Of a stretch of 22,998 nucleotides of DNA, positions 7,828 through 15,312 are shown in pieces. Position 1 is the first letter of the stretch. Every line of letters starts with the position of its first letter. The translations under genes were made by a program, and so were the position numbers. The DNA comes from Bacillota bacterium (GTDB lineage Bacteria; Bacillota; Clostridia; Acetivibrionales; DSM-2933), in contig JAUZPS010000018.1 in assembly GCA_030705945.1 (NCBI GenBank), forward strand, positions 1 through 22,998, written 5' to 3'. The notes under the pieces were generated by a model that saw only the letters and a program-made list of their open reading frames with translations, had not been told where the DNA came from and did no database searches.

Positions 7828-8561
7828 GATTCTTTGTAAAGTTAGAAAATATAAGTTCAGAAAAAATATTAATAACAGACGAGGATTTCAATCACATAAA
7901 AAATGTGTTGAGGTTAAGAAAAGGCGACTCGTTTGTAGTATGCGATGGAAATTGTACTGACTATAATGTTGTTTTAGAGGATTATAGCCCCAATTCAGCA
8001 ATTGCGAAAATTATTGAAAGCAACATAAACACCAATGAGCCTGATATTGAGGTTACCCTGTTTCAGGGTATTCCAAAATCAGATAAAATGGATCTGATAA
8101 TACAAAAGTCCATCGAATTGGGAGTAAAAAGAATAGTTCCGGTATTAACGGAACATACTGTAGTTAAGTTAAACAGTGAAAAGGATGTTAATAATAAGCT
8201 TACACGATGGCAAAGAATAGCTTATGAGGCAGCTAAACAGTGTAATAGAGGGATTATTCCCCAAATAGAAACTCCCGTTGCTTTTAAAGATGCAATTGTA
8301 TTATCAAAGGAATATGATTTGAGTCTGATACCTTACGAAAAGGAAGAAGGAAACAAACTAAAATCATATCTTGTCGGGACTAACGCAAAAAACGTATCAA
8401 TTATAATTGGCCCTGAAGGCGGATTTTCAAGTAACGAAGTACAATTTGCTCTTCAAGGCGATGTAATTCCAGTTACTTTAGGACCAAGAATACTAAGAAC
8501 TGAGACTGCAGGTTTTGTGGCGCTTTCTATAGTTATGTATGAATTGGGAGATGTTGGTTAA
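7821..8561 (+). CDS. rsmE: RsmE, 16S rRNA m3U1498 methyltransferase
   Basis: SPOUT-class enzyme that methylates N3 of U1498 in 16S rRNA. Its 246 residues show an N-terminal PUA-like part (DFNHIKNVLRLRKGD) and the C-terminal SPOUT knot with SKSDKMDLIIQKSIELGV-like text (here IPKSDKMDLIIQKSIELGV), IIGPEGGFS and LGPRILRTETA, which line the SAM pocket. The ATG lies within the last codons of prmA, so the pair is translationally coupled. A weak 5-bp hairpin (TTAAC/GTTAA) at 8558-8574 with TTTT after it might end the transcript, but I rate it too weak to list. Confidence 0.96.
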   Translation: MLRFFVKLENISSEKILITDEDFNHIKNVLRLRKGDSFVVCDGNCTDYNVVLEDYSPNSAIAKIIESNINTNEPDIEVTLFQGIPKSDKMDLIIQKSIELGVKRIVPVLTEHTVVKLNSEKDVNNKLTRWQRIAYEAAKQCNRGIIPQIETPVAFKDAIVLSKEYDLSLIPYEKEEGNKLKSYLVGTNAKNVSIIIGPEGGFSSNEVQFALQGDVIPVTLGPRILRTETAGFVALSIVMYELGDVG

Positions 8562-8893
8562 CGTCTAATGTTAATTTTGTAGTAGTGGATGACGCTATAT
8601 TTATGAGAATTCTACTAAAAAATGATTGAAGAAGTAAGAAAACTATAAGGTTGTTGGTGAAGGCTCAAATGGATATGACGCCATTTAATTGGTCAAGGTA
8701 TATATTTTGAAATATAAAAAATGGATGTAAAATGTTTATCGCAAAATATAAAGATGCGATAATTTTTAAACAGTTCATGATTTTAAAGGTGCTTAAGGTA
8801 CCTTTTTTAATTATAGAAAAACGAAAGAAAACAACAAAAAACTGCGTAAACGAGAGAAAATGCGAAAAAATGTATGAAAATTAAAAAAAACCC
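8562..8893. other. AT-rich intergenic region between rsmE and yicC
   Basis: I see no gene here. The region holds one family 2 palindrome (8699-8750) and a purine-rich, A-rich stretch (about 8815-8890), and it leads into the yicC promoter. In many clostridia an mtaB-type tRNA methylthiotransferase gene follows rsmE, but no trace of one is visible. Confidence 0.6.
8699..8750. repeat. palindromic repeat, family 2, copy E
   Basis: TATATTTTGAAATATAAAAA near the left end and GATGTAAAATGTTTATCGC before the closing AAAATATA match the reverse complement of copy D and the same-strand copies F and G. The left arm has lost the C of TTTTGCAA, so the stem is imperfect. It is located mid-gap between rsmE and yicC. 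Confidence 0.75.
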
Positions 8894-8921
8894 TTTAAAA
8901 TATTGCGATCTATGTTATAAT
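8894..8921 (+). promoter_or_regulatory. extended -10 promoter upstream of yicC
   Basis: TATAAT at 8916-8921 is preceded by TG at 8913-8914, giving a perfect extended -10 (TGnTATAAT). The -35 is weak: TTTAAA at 8894-8899 with a 16-bp spacer. The predicted start is near 8928, about 27 bases before the yicC start. It probably drives yicC-remA-rpoZ and perhaps coaBC. Confidence 0.65.
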
Positions 8922-8954
8922 ACATAATAGACTTTATAAAGGATGATTAAACTT

Positions 8955-9833
8955 ATGATAAAAAGTATGACAGGCTTTGGAAGAGGTGAACACCAGGATG
9001 ATGGCAAACTGTTTTTAGTTGAGATAAAAACAGTAAATCATAGGTATAGTGATGCTTTTATTAAAATGCCAAGACAATTATCATACCTGGAGGAAAAAGT
9101 AAGATCTGAGGTTTCGAAGGTTCTATCAAGAGGTAAAATTGATGTATTTATATCCTTTGAAGATTACACCGACAATTCCAAAAGCGTTGTAATTGATGAA
9201 CCATTAGCAAAGGCGTATATAAATGCTTTGGGATTGTTAAAAGAAAAATATAATCTTAAAGATGATATTTCTACTTCTCTTATAGCTAAATTTCCTGATG
9301 TTTTAAAAGTTGAAAAGGTGGAACAAGATGAAGAAGCTATTTGGAATTTGTTAAGGATAGCACTGATAAACGCGCTTGAATCTCTTGTTACAATGAGACA
9401 AATTGAAGGAGAAAGTTTAAAAAATGATCTTTTAGAGAAACTTAAATATATAGAAAAAGTACTTAGTGATATAGAATTAAGGGCTCCTGAGATTGTTAAG
9501 GAATATAAGCAAAAATTGGAAACACGGATAAAAGAGCTGCTAGATCAGCAAACTATAGATGAAAATCGTATAGCGACTGAAGTTGCGATATTCGCTGATA
9601 GATGCAGTATTGATGAAGAGATACAAAGGTTAGGAAGCCATATAAAACAAATGCGTGAAACCATGGAATTAGATGCGACTGTTGGTAGAAAATTGGACTT
9701 TTTAGTTCAGGAAATGAATAGAGAGATTAATACAATAGGATCTAAGGCAAACGATTTGAATATAACAAAGAATGTTGTTGATTTGAAGAGCGAACTTGAA
9801 AAAATACGCGAGCAAATTCAAAATATTGAATAA
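8955..9833 (+). CDS. yicC: YicC family endoribonuclease
   Basis: Member of the YicC/YloC family, shown in other bacteria to be a metal-dependent endoribonuclease that influences small-RNA turnover. The family N-terminus MIKSMTGFGRGE and the NHRYSD that follows are clear. The C-terminal DUF1732 part is seen in GRKLDFLVQEMNREINTIGSK and in IKNVVDLKSELEKIREQ-like text (here TKNVVDLKSELEKIREQIQN). The middle is helical and charged. I choose ATG 8955 (292 residues) over ATG 8943 because the family starts there and AAAGG at 8938-8942 would be too close to 8943. The spacing to 8955 is somewhat long, so 8943 is not excluded. Confidence 0.93.
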   Translation: MIKSMTGFGRGEHQDDGKLFLVEIKTVNHRYSDAFIKMPRQLSYLEEKVRSEVSKVLSRGKIDVFISFEDYTDNSKSVVIDEPLAKAYINALGLLKEKYNLKDDISTSLIAKFPDVLKVEKVEQDEEAIWNLLRIALINALESLVTMRQIEGESLKNDLLEKLKYIEKVLSDIELRAPEIVKEYKQKLETRIKELLDQQTIDENRIATEVAIFADRCSIDEEIQRLGSHIKQMRETMELDATVGRKLDFLVQEMNREINTIGSKANDLNITKNVVDLKSELEKIREQIQNIE

Positions 9834-9834
9834 G

Positions 9835-9936
9835 GCAGTATCAAAAAAATAACTGGTCAACTGGTCGTTTCAAAAATTTGATGTAATGAGTTTTCATCAT
9901 ACAAAACTTGAACAAGGAATTTTTTGAAACGCTCTA
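9835..9936. repeat. interspersed repeat, family 3, copy I, upstream of remA
   Basis: Aligns end to end with 236-335. Its arms CGTTTCAAAAA (9866-9876) and TTTTTGAAACG (9921-9931) are a perfect 11-bp inverted repeat. In the other copy the same stem has one G-T pair, so base pairing is kept although the bases differ. It starts one base after the yicC stop and ends just before the remA ribosome-binding site (AGGAGG at 9942-9947). Confidence 0.78.
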
Positions 9937-9954
9937 AGTCCTAGGAGGCGAAAC

Positions 9955-10233
9955 ATGAAGTTAATTAATATAGGCTTTGGGAATATAGTATCAGCAAATA
10001 GATTGGTTGCAATAGTTAGTCCGGAATCAGCTCCTATTAAGAGGATTATTCAGGAAGCTCGTGACAGAGGCATGCTTATTGACGCAACATATGGAAGAAG
10101 AACTAGAGCTGTAATTATTACCGATAGCGATCATATAATATTATCAGCTGTGCAACCGGAGACAGTCGCGCATAGATTGAATGTTAAAGAGACTGACAAC
10201 GATGATGATATAATAGAAGAAGAAAAAGGTTAA
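9955..10233 (+). CDS. remA: RemA (DUF370), extracellular-matrix regulatory protein
   Basis: Small DNA-binding protein of the RemA/ExtA (DUF370) family. In B. subtilis RemA activates biofilm-matrix and osmoprotection genes and forms oligomeric rings. All 92 residues match the family pattern: MKLINIGFGNIVSANRLVAI, then PIKRIIQEARDRGMLIDATY, GRRTRAVIITDS and HIILSAVQPETVAHR, with an acidic tail. A strong AGGAGG precedes the ATG. It lies between yicC and rpoZ. Its usual neighbour gmk is absent. In clostridia its targets are unknown, so a matrix role here is only inference. Confidence 0.95.
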   Translation: MKLINIGFGNIVSANRLVAIVSPESAPIKRIIQEARDRGMLIDATYGRRTRAVIITDSDHIILSAVQPETVAHRLNVKETDNDDDIIEEEKG

Positions 10234-10331
10234 TTTTATTTGGAATTATTTCGATAAAATATATGGAAAGTTTTCTTTTGCTAATAAATAAATTGCTATG
10301 ATATTAGAATTTTACAGGAAGGTGAACTATA

Positions 10332-10538
10332 ATGATATATCCACCGATTAGTTCGTTAATGGAGAAAGTTGATAGTAGATACACACTGGTAGTTGCTGCG
10401 GCAAAAAGAGCAAGACAACTTGCGGATGGGGCTACCAAACTTACCAAGTGCAGCTCTGAAAAACCCGTTACAGTAGCGATTAACGAAATAAATGAAAATA
10501 AGATTACATACGTCAGGACGAAAAGCGGTATTAAATAA
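10332..10538 (+). CDS. rpoZ: RpoZ, RNA polymerase omega subunit
   Basis: Omega subunit that helps beta-prime fold and join RNA polymerase. At 68 residues it has the family core: MIYPPISSLMEKVDSRYTLV, then VAAAKRARQLADG and KPVTVAINEINENKI. The Firmicutes form is of this size. AGGAAGG (10317-10323) precedes the ATG. It is located 98 bp after remA, where most Firmicutes have gmk between the two. A palindrome-rich gap of about 530 bp follows before coaBC. Confidence 0.95.
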   Translation: MIYPPISSLMEKVDSRYTLVVAAAKRARQLADGATKLTKCSSEKPVTVAINEINENKITYVRTKSGIK

Positions 10539-10671
10539 TATTGATTTTAAGCGTTATGACATATTATACTCGCTTCTTTGAAACTTCGTTCAGTAAATCT
10601 GTATTCATTTGTAAAGATACGATATGTAAATATTAAAAGTGTTTGATTTTAAAAATAAAATTCATAAATAG

Positions 10672-10755
10672 ATAAGTTGCGAAAAAGATTTTACATTAAA
10701 AATGCAGTTAATACGTCTGCATTTTACTATCGAAGCTGAATTTATAGCAACTTAT
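10672..10755. repeat. nested inverted repeat downstream of rpoZ
   Basis: The outer arms are ATAAGTTGC (10672-10680) and GCAACTTAT (10747-10755), a perfect match. The inner arms are AAAATGCAG (10699-10707) and CTGCATTTT (10717-10725), also perfect. The two-stem plan resembles family 1, but the sequence differs. I found no second copy in this window. Confidence 0.65.
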
Positions 10756-10764
10756 GAATCAAGG

Positions 10765-10820
10765 TATATATTTTGGCAATATAAAAAATTGGATGTAAAA
10801 TGTTTATTGCAAAATATATA
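10765..10820. repeat. palindromic repeat, family 2, copy F
   Basis: TATATATTTTGGCAATATAA at the left and GGATGTAAAATGTTTATTGC followed by AAAATATATA at the right match copies D and E. The left arm carries one extra G (TTTTGGCAA). It lies nine bases after the nested inverted repeat. Confidence 0.78.
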
Positions 10821-11004
10821 GATTATGGAATTATAGTTGGCATATATAAGCGCTTTTAAAATAAGATATTTGGATTGAGTTATAGATAATTCTTTTATAC
10901 ATCAACCTTACATGTTTTTTGTAGGATTATGTGGTAGAAGAAAAACTTCTCAATCAGAGTCTTATTTTTTTGGTATTTAATAGGTTATGTTATGGTAAAT
11001 GCGG

Positions 11005-11049
11005 TGTATATATTTTGCAAATCATAAAATGTTTATTGCGAAATATATA
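11005..11049. repeat. palindromic repeat, family 2, copy G, shortened, upstream of coaBC
   Basis: TGTATATATTTTGCAAATCA joins directly to TAAAATGTTTATTGCGAAAT. Compared with copies E and F it lacks about ten bases of the middle. It ends six bases before the coaBC ribosome-binding site, so its stem could affect translation of coaBC. Confidence 0.7.
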
Positions 11050-11068
11050 GTTATAGGAGGAAGTTCTC

Positions 11069-12268
11069 ATGCTGTGCGGAAAAAATGTTGTACTTGGAGT
11101 ATGCGGGGGAATAGCCGCATATAAATCAGTTGAAATTGTAAGCAGACTTAAAAAACTTGATGCTCAAGTTAGCGTCATAATGACCCAAAGCGCCCAAAAG
11201 TTTGTGACTCCATTGACATTCAGGTCTATATCGCATAGTCCTGTAGTAACTGATATGTTTGATGAACCTGTAAATTATGACATTAAGCATGTTTCTCTTG
11301 CCAAAAAAGCGGACATTATTGTAATAGCTCCCGCAACGGCTAATATTATAGGAAAGCTGGCAAATGGAATCGCGGACGATATGCTTACAACTACAGTTAT
11401 GGCAACACAAGCAAAAGTCCTAATAGCGCCAGCAATGAATGTTAATATGTATGAAAATCATATATTTAAAGAGAATGTAGAAAAATTAAAAAAACACGGC
11501 TTTTTATTTATGGAGCCTGACACAGGGATGTTAGCTTGCGGAGATAATGCAAAAGGAAGACTACCTGAGCCGGAAATGATTGTTAATCAGATAGTTGATA
11601 TTTTGACAACAAAAGCGGATTTTAAGAGCTTAAACGTACTAATTACTGCTGGTCCAACAAAAGAAGCCATAGATCCTGTTAGATATATTTCTAACCATTC
11701 CTCCGGAAAAATGGGTTATGCGATAGCAAAAGCTGCTGAGAGAAGGGGCGGATCAGTTAATCTTATAACTGGACCTGTTAATATTAATAAGCCAGAAAAT
11801 GTTAATGTATTTGATGTTACAACAGCTGAAGAAATGTACCAGAAAGTCAATGAATTATATGAGAAAGCTGATATTATAATCATGGCGGCAGCTGTAGCTG
11901 ATTACAAATGTTCTTCTATATCAGATAAGAAAATTAAAAAAGCGCAGGAAGGTCTTACTTTAAAATTGGAAAAGAATCCTGATATAGCTCTAAGTATAGG
12001 AAAGAAAAAAGGGGATAGAGTTTTAATCGGTTTTTCTGCTGAAACTGATAACTTAATCGATAACGCAAAGTCAAAACTTGAGAAAAAAAATATGGACTTG
12101 ATTATAGCAAATGATGTGACTATTGATGGAGCAGGCTTTAATTCTGATACCAATATTGTTACCATTATAGAGAAGAGCGGTAATATGATAAATTTACCGA
12201 TTATGGCTAAAGATCGAGTCGCTGATGAAATATTGAATATGGCTTTAAAGGTTATAGAAAGAAAATGA
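11069..12268 (+). CDS. coaBC: CoaBC, bifunctional phosphopantothenoylcysteine synthase/decarboxylase
   Basis: Two consecutive steps of coenzyme A synthesis: CoaB joins 4'-phosphopantothenate to cysteine using CTP, and CoaC decarboxylates the product with FMN. The 399-residue protein has CoaC first (about 1-180): the flavin loop LGVCGGIAAYKS, the catalytic His in IKHVSLAKKAD, PAMNVNMYEN, and the Cys flap GMLACGDNAKGRLPEP. CoaB follows (about 190-399) with ITAGPTKEAIDPVRYISNHS, SGKMGYAIA and KKNMDLIIANDV. Both active sites look complete. In B. subtilis priA follows, but here glyS does. Confidence 0.97.
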   Translation: MLCGKNVVLGVCGGIAAYKSVEIVSRLKKLDAQVSVIMTQSAQKFVTPLTFRSISHSPVVTDMFDEPVNYDIKHVSLAKKADIIVIAPATANIIGKLANGIADDMLTTTVMATQAKVLIAPAMNVNMYENHIFKENVEKLKKHGFLFMEPDTGMLACGDNAKGRLPEPEMIVNQIVDILTTKADFKSLNVLITAGPTKEAIDPVRYISNHSSGKMGYAIAKAAERRGGSVNLITGPVNINKPENVNVFDVTTAEEMYQKVNELYEKADIIIMAAAVADYKCSSISDKKIKKAQEGLTLKLEKNPDIALSIGKKKGDRVLIGFSAETDNLIDNAKSKLEKKNMDLIIANDVTIDGAGFNSDTNIVTIIEKSGNMINLPIMAKDRVADEILNMALKVIERK

Positions 12269-12348
12269 TTTATATTAAAAGCATATCCGAAAAGAAAACT
12301 AAAGCAAATGCAAAAAAAAGATAATTTATAATTAAGGAGGAGTTTAGA

Positions 12349-13734
12349 GTGGTTGAAAAGACGATGGAGAAGATAGTTTCGTTAGCAAAAAACAGAGGTT
12401 TTGTATATCCAGGGTCTGATATATATGGTGGATTAGCGAATGCATGGGATTACGGTCCTTTAGGAGTTGAACTGAAAAACAATGTTAAAAAGGCGTGGTG
12501 GAGAAAATTTGTTCAGGAAAGTCCTTATAATGTTGGAGTTGATTGCGCTCTGCTTATGAATCCTGAAGTTTGGGTTGCATCAGGTCATGTTGGAGGATTC
12601 AGTGATCCTTTGATTGATTGTAAGGAGTGCAAGACAAGACATAGAGCGGATAAATTGATTGAAGACTGGAACCAGGAAAACAATATCAGTTTGCATATAG
12701 ATGGATGGAAAAATGAACAGTTGATGGAATACATGAAGGAAAAGGAAGTTACATGCCCAAACTGCGGTAAAAAGAACTTTACGGAAATCAGAAAATTTAA
12801 TCTCATGTTTAAAACTTTTCAGGGTGTTACTGAAGATTCTAAATCAGAGATATATCTAAGGCCTGAAACAGCCCAGGGTATTTTCGTAAACTTTAAAAAT
12901 GTACAAAGAACATCGAGAAAAAAGATTCCGTTTGGAATAGGGCAAATCGGGAAATCTTTCAGAAATGAGATTACACCGGGTAATTTTACATTCAGAACAA
13001 GAGAATTTGAACAAATGGAGCTCGAATTTTTCTGTGAACCGGGAACAGACCTTGAATGGTTTAAATATTGGAAGGATTACTGTTATAATTGGCTTCTTAA
13101 GCTTGGTATCAAGGAAGAAAGCTTAAAACTCAGGGATCATTCAAAAGAAGAACTTTCTCATTACAGTAATGCAACTACAGATATTGAGTTCAAATTCCCA
13201 TTTGGCTGGGGTGAATTATGGGGGGTTGCAGATAGAACTGATTTCGACTTAAAGCAACACTCAAATCACTCAAAAGAAGATTTATCATATTTTGATCCCG
13301 CGACAAACGAAAAATATGTTCCTTATTGTATAGAACCTTCATTAGGAGCCGATAGGGTTGCATTGGCTTTCTTATGCGACGCGTATGATGAAGAAACTGT
13401 CGAAGAGGGAGACATAAGAACTGTGTTGAGGTTTCATCCTGCAATTGCGCCCGTTAAGATTGCTGTTTTACCGTTATCTAAAAAGCTTGGAGAAGAAGCA
13501 AATAAAGTATATGAAAAGTTACTTAAAAAATATGTTTGTGAGTACGATGAAACTGGAAGTATAGGAAAAAGGTATAGAAGGCAGGATGAGATAGGCACGC
13601 CATATTGCATAACATTTGATTTTGACTCATTAAATGATAATAGCGTAACTATAAGGGAAAGGGACTCTATGAAGCAAGTTAGGATTAAAATAGAAGATTT
13701 AAATCAATACTTTGAAGAAAAGTTTGAGTTTTAG
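12349..13734 (+). CDS. glyS: glycyl-tRNA synthetase, dimeric (alpha2) type
   Basis: Class II aminoacyl-tRNA synthetase that charges tRNA-Gly. It is the single-chain eukaryote/archaea-like type, not the alpha2beta2 type. At 461 residues it shows the N-terminal KNRGFVYPGSDIYGG and WDYGPLGVELK; a zinc-type pair (CKECKTRHRADKL and CPNCGKK); motif 2 in FRNEITPGNFTFRTREFEQM; and motif 3 near PSLGADRVALAFL, followed by the anticodon-binding domain. The start is GTG 12349 with AAGGAGG (12334-12340) eight bases upstream. An in-frame ATG at 12364 is less well placed. The 80-bp leader is too short for a T-box. It lies directly before the scaffoldin region. Confidence 0.96.
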   Translation: MVEKTMEKIVSLAKNRGFVYPGSDIYGGLANAWDYGPLGVELKNNVKKAWWRKFVQESPYNVGVDCALLMNPEVWVASGHVGGFSDPLIDCKECKTRHRADKLIEDWNQENNISLHIDGWKNEQLMEYMKEKEVTCPNCGKKNFTEIRKFNLMFKTFQGVTEDSKSEIYLRPETAQGIFVNFKNVQRTSRKKIPFGIGQIGKSFRNEITPGNFTFRTREFEQMELEFFCEPGTDLEWFKYWKDYCYNWLLKLGIKEESLKLRDHSKEELSHYSNATTDIEFKFPFGWGELWGVADRTDFDLKQHSNHSKEDLSYFDPATNEKYVPYCIEPSLGADRVALAFLCDAYDEETVEEGDIRTVLRFHPAIAPVKIAVLPLSKKLGEEANKVYEKLLKKYVCEYDETGSIGKRYRRQDEIGTPYCITFDFDSLNDNSVTIRERDSMKQVRIKIEDLNQYFEEKFEF

Positions 13735-13792
13735 AATCAAGGGATTTTAGAGTCTTTTGATATAAAATATTCGAATAATATTAATTTTAAAT

Positions 13793-13886
13793 AAACACTA
13801 AGGGCATTGTTTTGATATCAGCTGGAAGCTGTAAAAGCTTATAACTTTGTTGATATTAATATTAATGTTTTAAGTGTTTTTTATTT
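13793..13886 (+). terminator. large terminator-like hairpin after glyS
   Basis: AAACACTAAGGGCATT (13793-13808) pairs with AATGTTTTAAGTGTTT (13864-13879): 16 positions with one mismatch and three G-U pairs. Internal pairs GATATCA/TGATATT and AAGC/GCTT lengthen it. The T-rich run TTTTTTATTT (13877-13886) follows directly. The stem and U-tract fit a Rho-independent terminator, although the roughly 55-nt branched loop is unusually large. Confidence 0.6.
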
Positions 13887-14246
13887 GCGCAACTATATGC
13901 TTCGTGGTAAATATTTTACATTAACTTTTAAAATCATTGCAAAGTAATATAAAAATTGACGAAATGTTTGGCCATGCCAAAAATATTCACTAAATGACAT
14001 GATTATCAATTAAAATGGTTGCTAAAATTTAATATACTATAATTGAAGGTTAATATAGGGCTAAATTCAATAATAAATTTTTATTAGACATTATTTATTA
14101 ATAACCAGGCCCATTAAATAATCAATATTTGGGTGAGTACTTTGATAATTTAATATATCAGTTGAGAATTCAAGTAAGATAATAAAGAGAAAATATAATA
14201 TGGTTTTATTATATTTAATACAGGAGTATAAAGTGTACAAAACAAA

Positions 14247-14269
14247 GTATTAGATTTTAGTTCTAATAC
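14247..14269. repeat. short perfect hairpin
   Basis: GTATTAGA (14247-14254) and TCTAATAC (14262-14269) are perfectly complementary around a 7-nt loop. No U-tract follows and no gene is adjacent. It may be a remnant of another palindromic element. Confidence 0.4.
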
Positions 14270-14502
14270 AGTCCTGATTAATCAATGAAAACTCAAAGAT
14301 GGATAAAAAGTCCTGTCTCTATTCCTTAATTCTCTTAATTAGAACCCTACAAATTAATCTTACTGATATATTAAAAATCACTAATAATTAATACATTGAT
14401 ATCTCATTCATTATATATAACAATTTTTTATACTATACAGAAAAATTAGATCAACAACTGGTTAGCATTTTATTATAAAGATCATTTTTAAAGAACTGAA
14501 TT

Positions 14503-14598
14503 ATATTAAAATCATTATTAATATTATATTTAGCAGAGCAAAATAACGATTGTCTTTAACGATATTTTGCGAAAGATAAATATAAAAGATTTTAATAT
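14503..14598. repeat. nested palindromic repeat, family 1, copy C (inverted)
   Basis: The inner arms GCAAAATAACG (14538-14548) and CGATATTTTGC (14560-14570) match those of copy B. The right flank GATAAATATAAAAGATTTTA reads, on the other strand, like the left arm of copies A and B. The outer arms ATATTAAAATC (14503-14513) and GATTTTAATAT (14588-14598) are a perfect 11-bp pair. The copy is reversed relative to A and B and more diverged. Confidence 0.65.
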
Positions 14599-14795
14599 AG
14601 AAAACTTCTCAACTTTCAACACATATATTGAGCGCTTGCTAGTTATTTATTATTTTAGAGTTATAAGCACATAAAACAATTGTTTACATGTATTAAAATA
14701 AAAACATTTATTATACGACTAAAAAATAATTATTTATGTGTTTGTATATTAATAGGACGAGGCTAATACGTCTGGGTTTATTGTAAGATTGCTTC

Positions 14796-14939
14796 ATGGT
14801 CGCCTTGGTTTTACTATTTAACTTCAAGGGGGGTAATTATTGTTTGAAAGTAATTAAGCCAATAATATACAGTAATATTAATCCAAACGAATATAAAGTT
14901 CATTTTAGAAAGATCAAATGGACTGTATATAACGTTTAG
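14796..14939 (+). CDS. possible 47-codon ORF, unknown function
   Basis: From ATG 14796 a frame runs 47 codons to TAG at 14937, beginning MVALVLLFNFKGGNYCLKVI. No ribosome-binding site precedes that ATG. A shorter version from TTG 14844 (31 residues, LKVIKPIIYSNIN onward) has AAGGGGGG at 14826-14833 ten bases upstream, resembling the AAGGGGG signals before both scaffoldin genes. I recognise no family. The short length and lack of a second line of evidence make chance likely; a leader peptide or decayed gene end is the alternative. Confidence 0.2.
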   Translation: MVALVLLFNFKGGNYCLKVIKPIIYSNINPNEYKVHFRKIKWTVYNV

Positions 14940-15093
14940 GTTTGATTTATTTTCAGACTTTATTACAAATTGGCAAAGGGGGGATTTTAGACCAATGAAT
15001 GTGTTTAGTTTTAATAACACTAATTAAAAGGATTCAGAATTAGAATTGTCAATAGACTCTAAAAGAAGATTAATCTAAATTATAACCACAATT

Positions 15094-15122
15094 TTGATTG
15101 GCGATTAATAGAAGCGTATAAT
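15094..15122 (+). promoter_or_regulatory. sigma-A-type promoter of the scaffoldin gene
   Basis: TTGATT (15094-15099), an exact 17-bp spacer, and TATAAT (15117-15122) make the best promoter match in the intergenic region. The predicted start is near 15129, giving a leader of about 184 nt before the ATG. No obvious cre or SigI-type site overlaps it as far as I can see, but operators for clostridial cellulosome genes are poorly defined, so this is not negative evidence. Confidence 0.7.
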
Positions 15123-15312
15123 AAATAAGTCTGGTTTTTTTGATGAAGCTAAGAGCTAGTGGAGAAAGTAGTATCGGACTATTGATTATAAAAAGATTAG
15201 TATTAAGGGTAGCAGTTAAGAAGCACAAAATTTATCAAATTTTGATTAAGGAGGTTATAAGTAAAAAAGAAAAAATTAAGAGTTATAAAATAAATAAGGG
15301 GGTTTATAATCG

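Larger units (their letters stand above)
10539..11068. other. palindrome-rich gap between rpoZ and coaBC
   Basis: No gene is visible. The gap contains a nested inverted repeat (10672-10755), family 2 copies F and G, and an AT-rich middle with a minor CCTTACA/TGTAGG pair near 10905-10926. The coaBC ribosome-binding site (GGAGGAAG near 11056-11063) closes it. I see no strong promoter. Confidence 0.6.
13735..15312. other. 1.6-kb gene-poor region between glyS and the scaffoldin genes
   Basis: The most AT-rich part of the window, with no convincing gene. In order it holds a large terminator-like hairpin (13793-13886), a short perfect hairpin (14247-14269), a family 1 palindrome (14503-14598), a possible 47-codon ORF (14796-14939), two G6 tracts (14828-14833 and 14978-14983), and the scaffoldin promoter (15094-15122). 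An AAGGAGG at 15248-15254 has no start codon at a usable distance. Confidence 0.65.

Noticed and set aside
10234..11068. Hidden or frameshifted gmk around rpoZ
   Set aside because: No P-loop text or guanylate kinase motif is visible in the gaps on either side of rpoZ.
12269..12348. T-box leader upstream of glyS
   Set aside because: The gap is only 80 bp, contains no T-box consensus, and shows no specifier stem or terminator.
14814..15020. 68-codon minus-strand ORF in the gap before scaA
   Set aside because: No ribosome-binding site, no recognisable motif and low-complexity AT-rich codons. It opposes the direction of every other gene and the predicted leader region.
14760..15312. Known riboswitch in the scaA leader
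   Set aside because: I looked for c-di-GMP-type and other familiar conserved cores and saw none I could defend. The G tracts alone are not evidence.
15094..15312. SigI/ECF-type cellulosome promoter for scaA
   Set aside because: I saw no convincing C-rich -35 with a matching CGAA-type -10, and a good sigma-A-type promoter is present. The possibility is not excluded experimentally.
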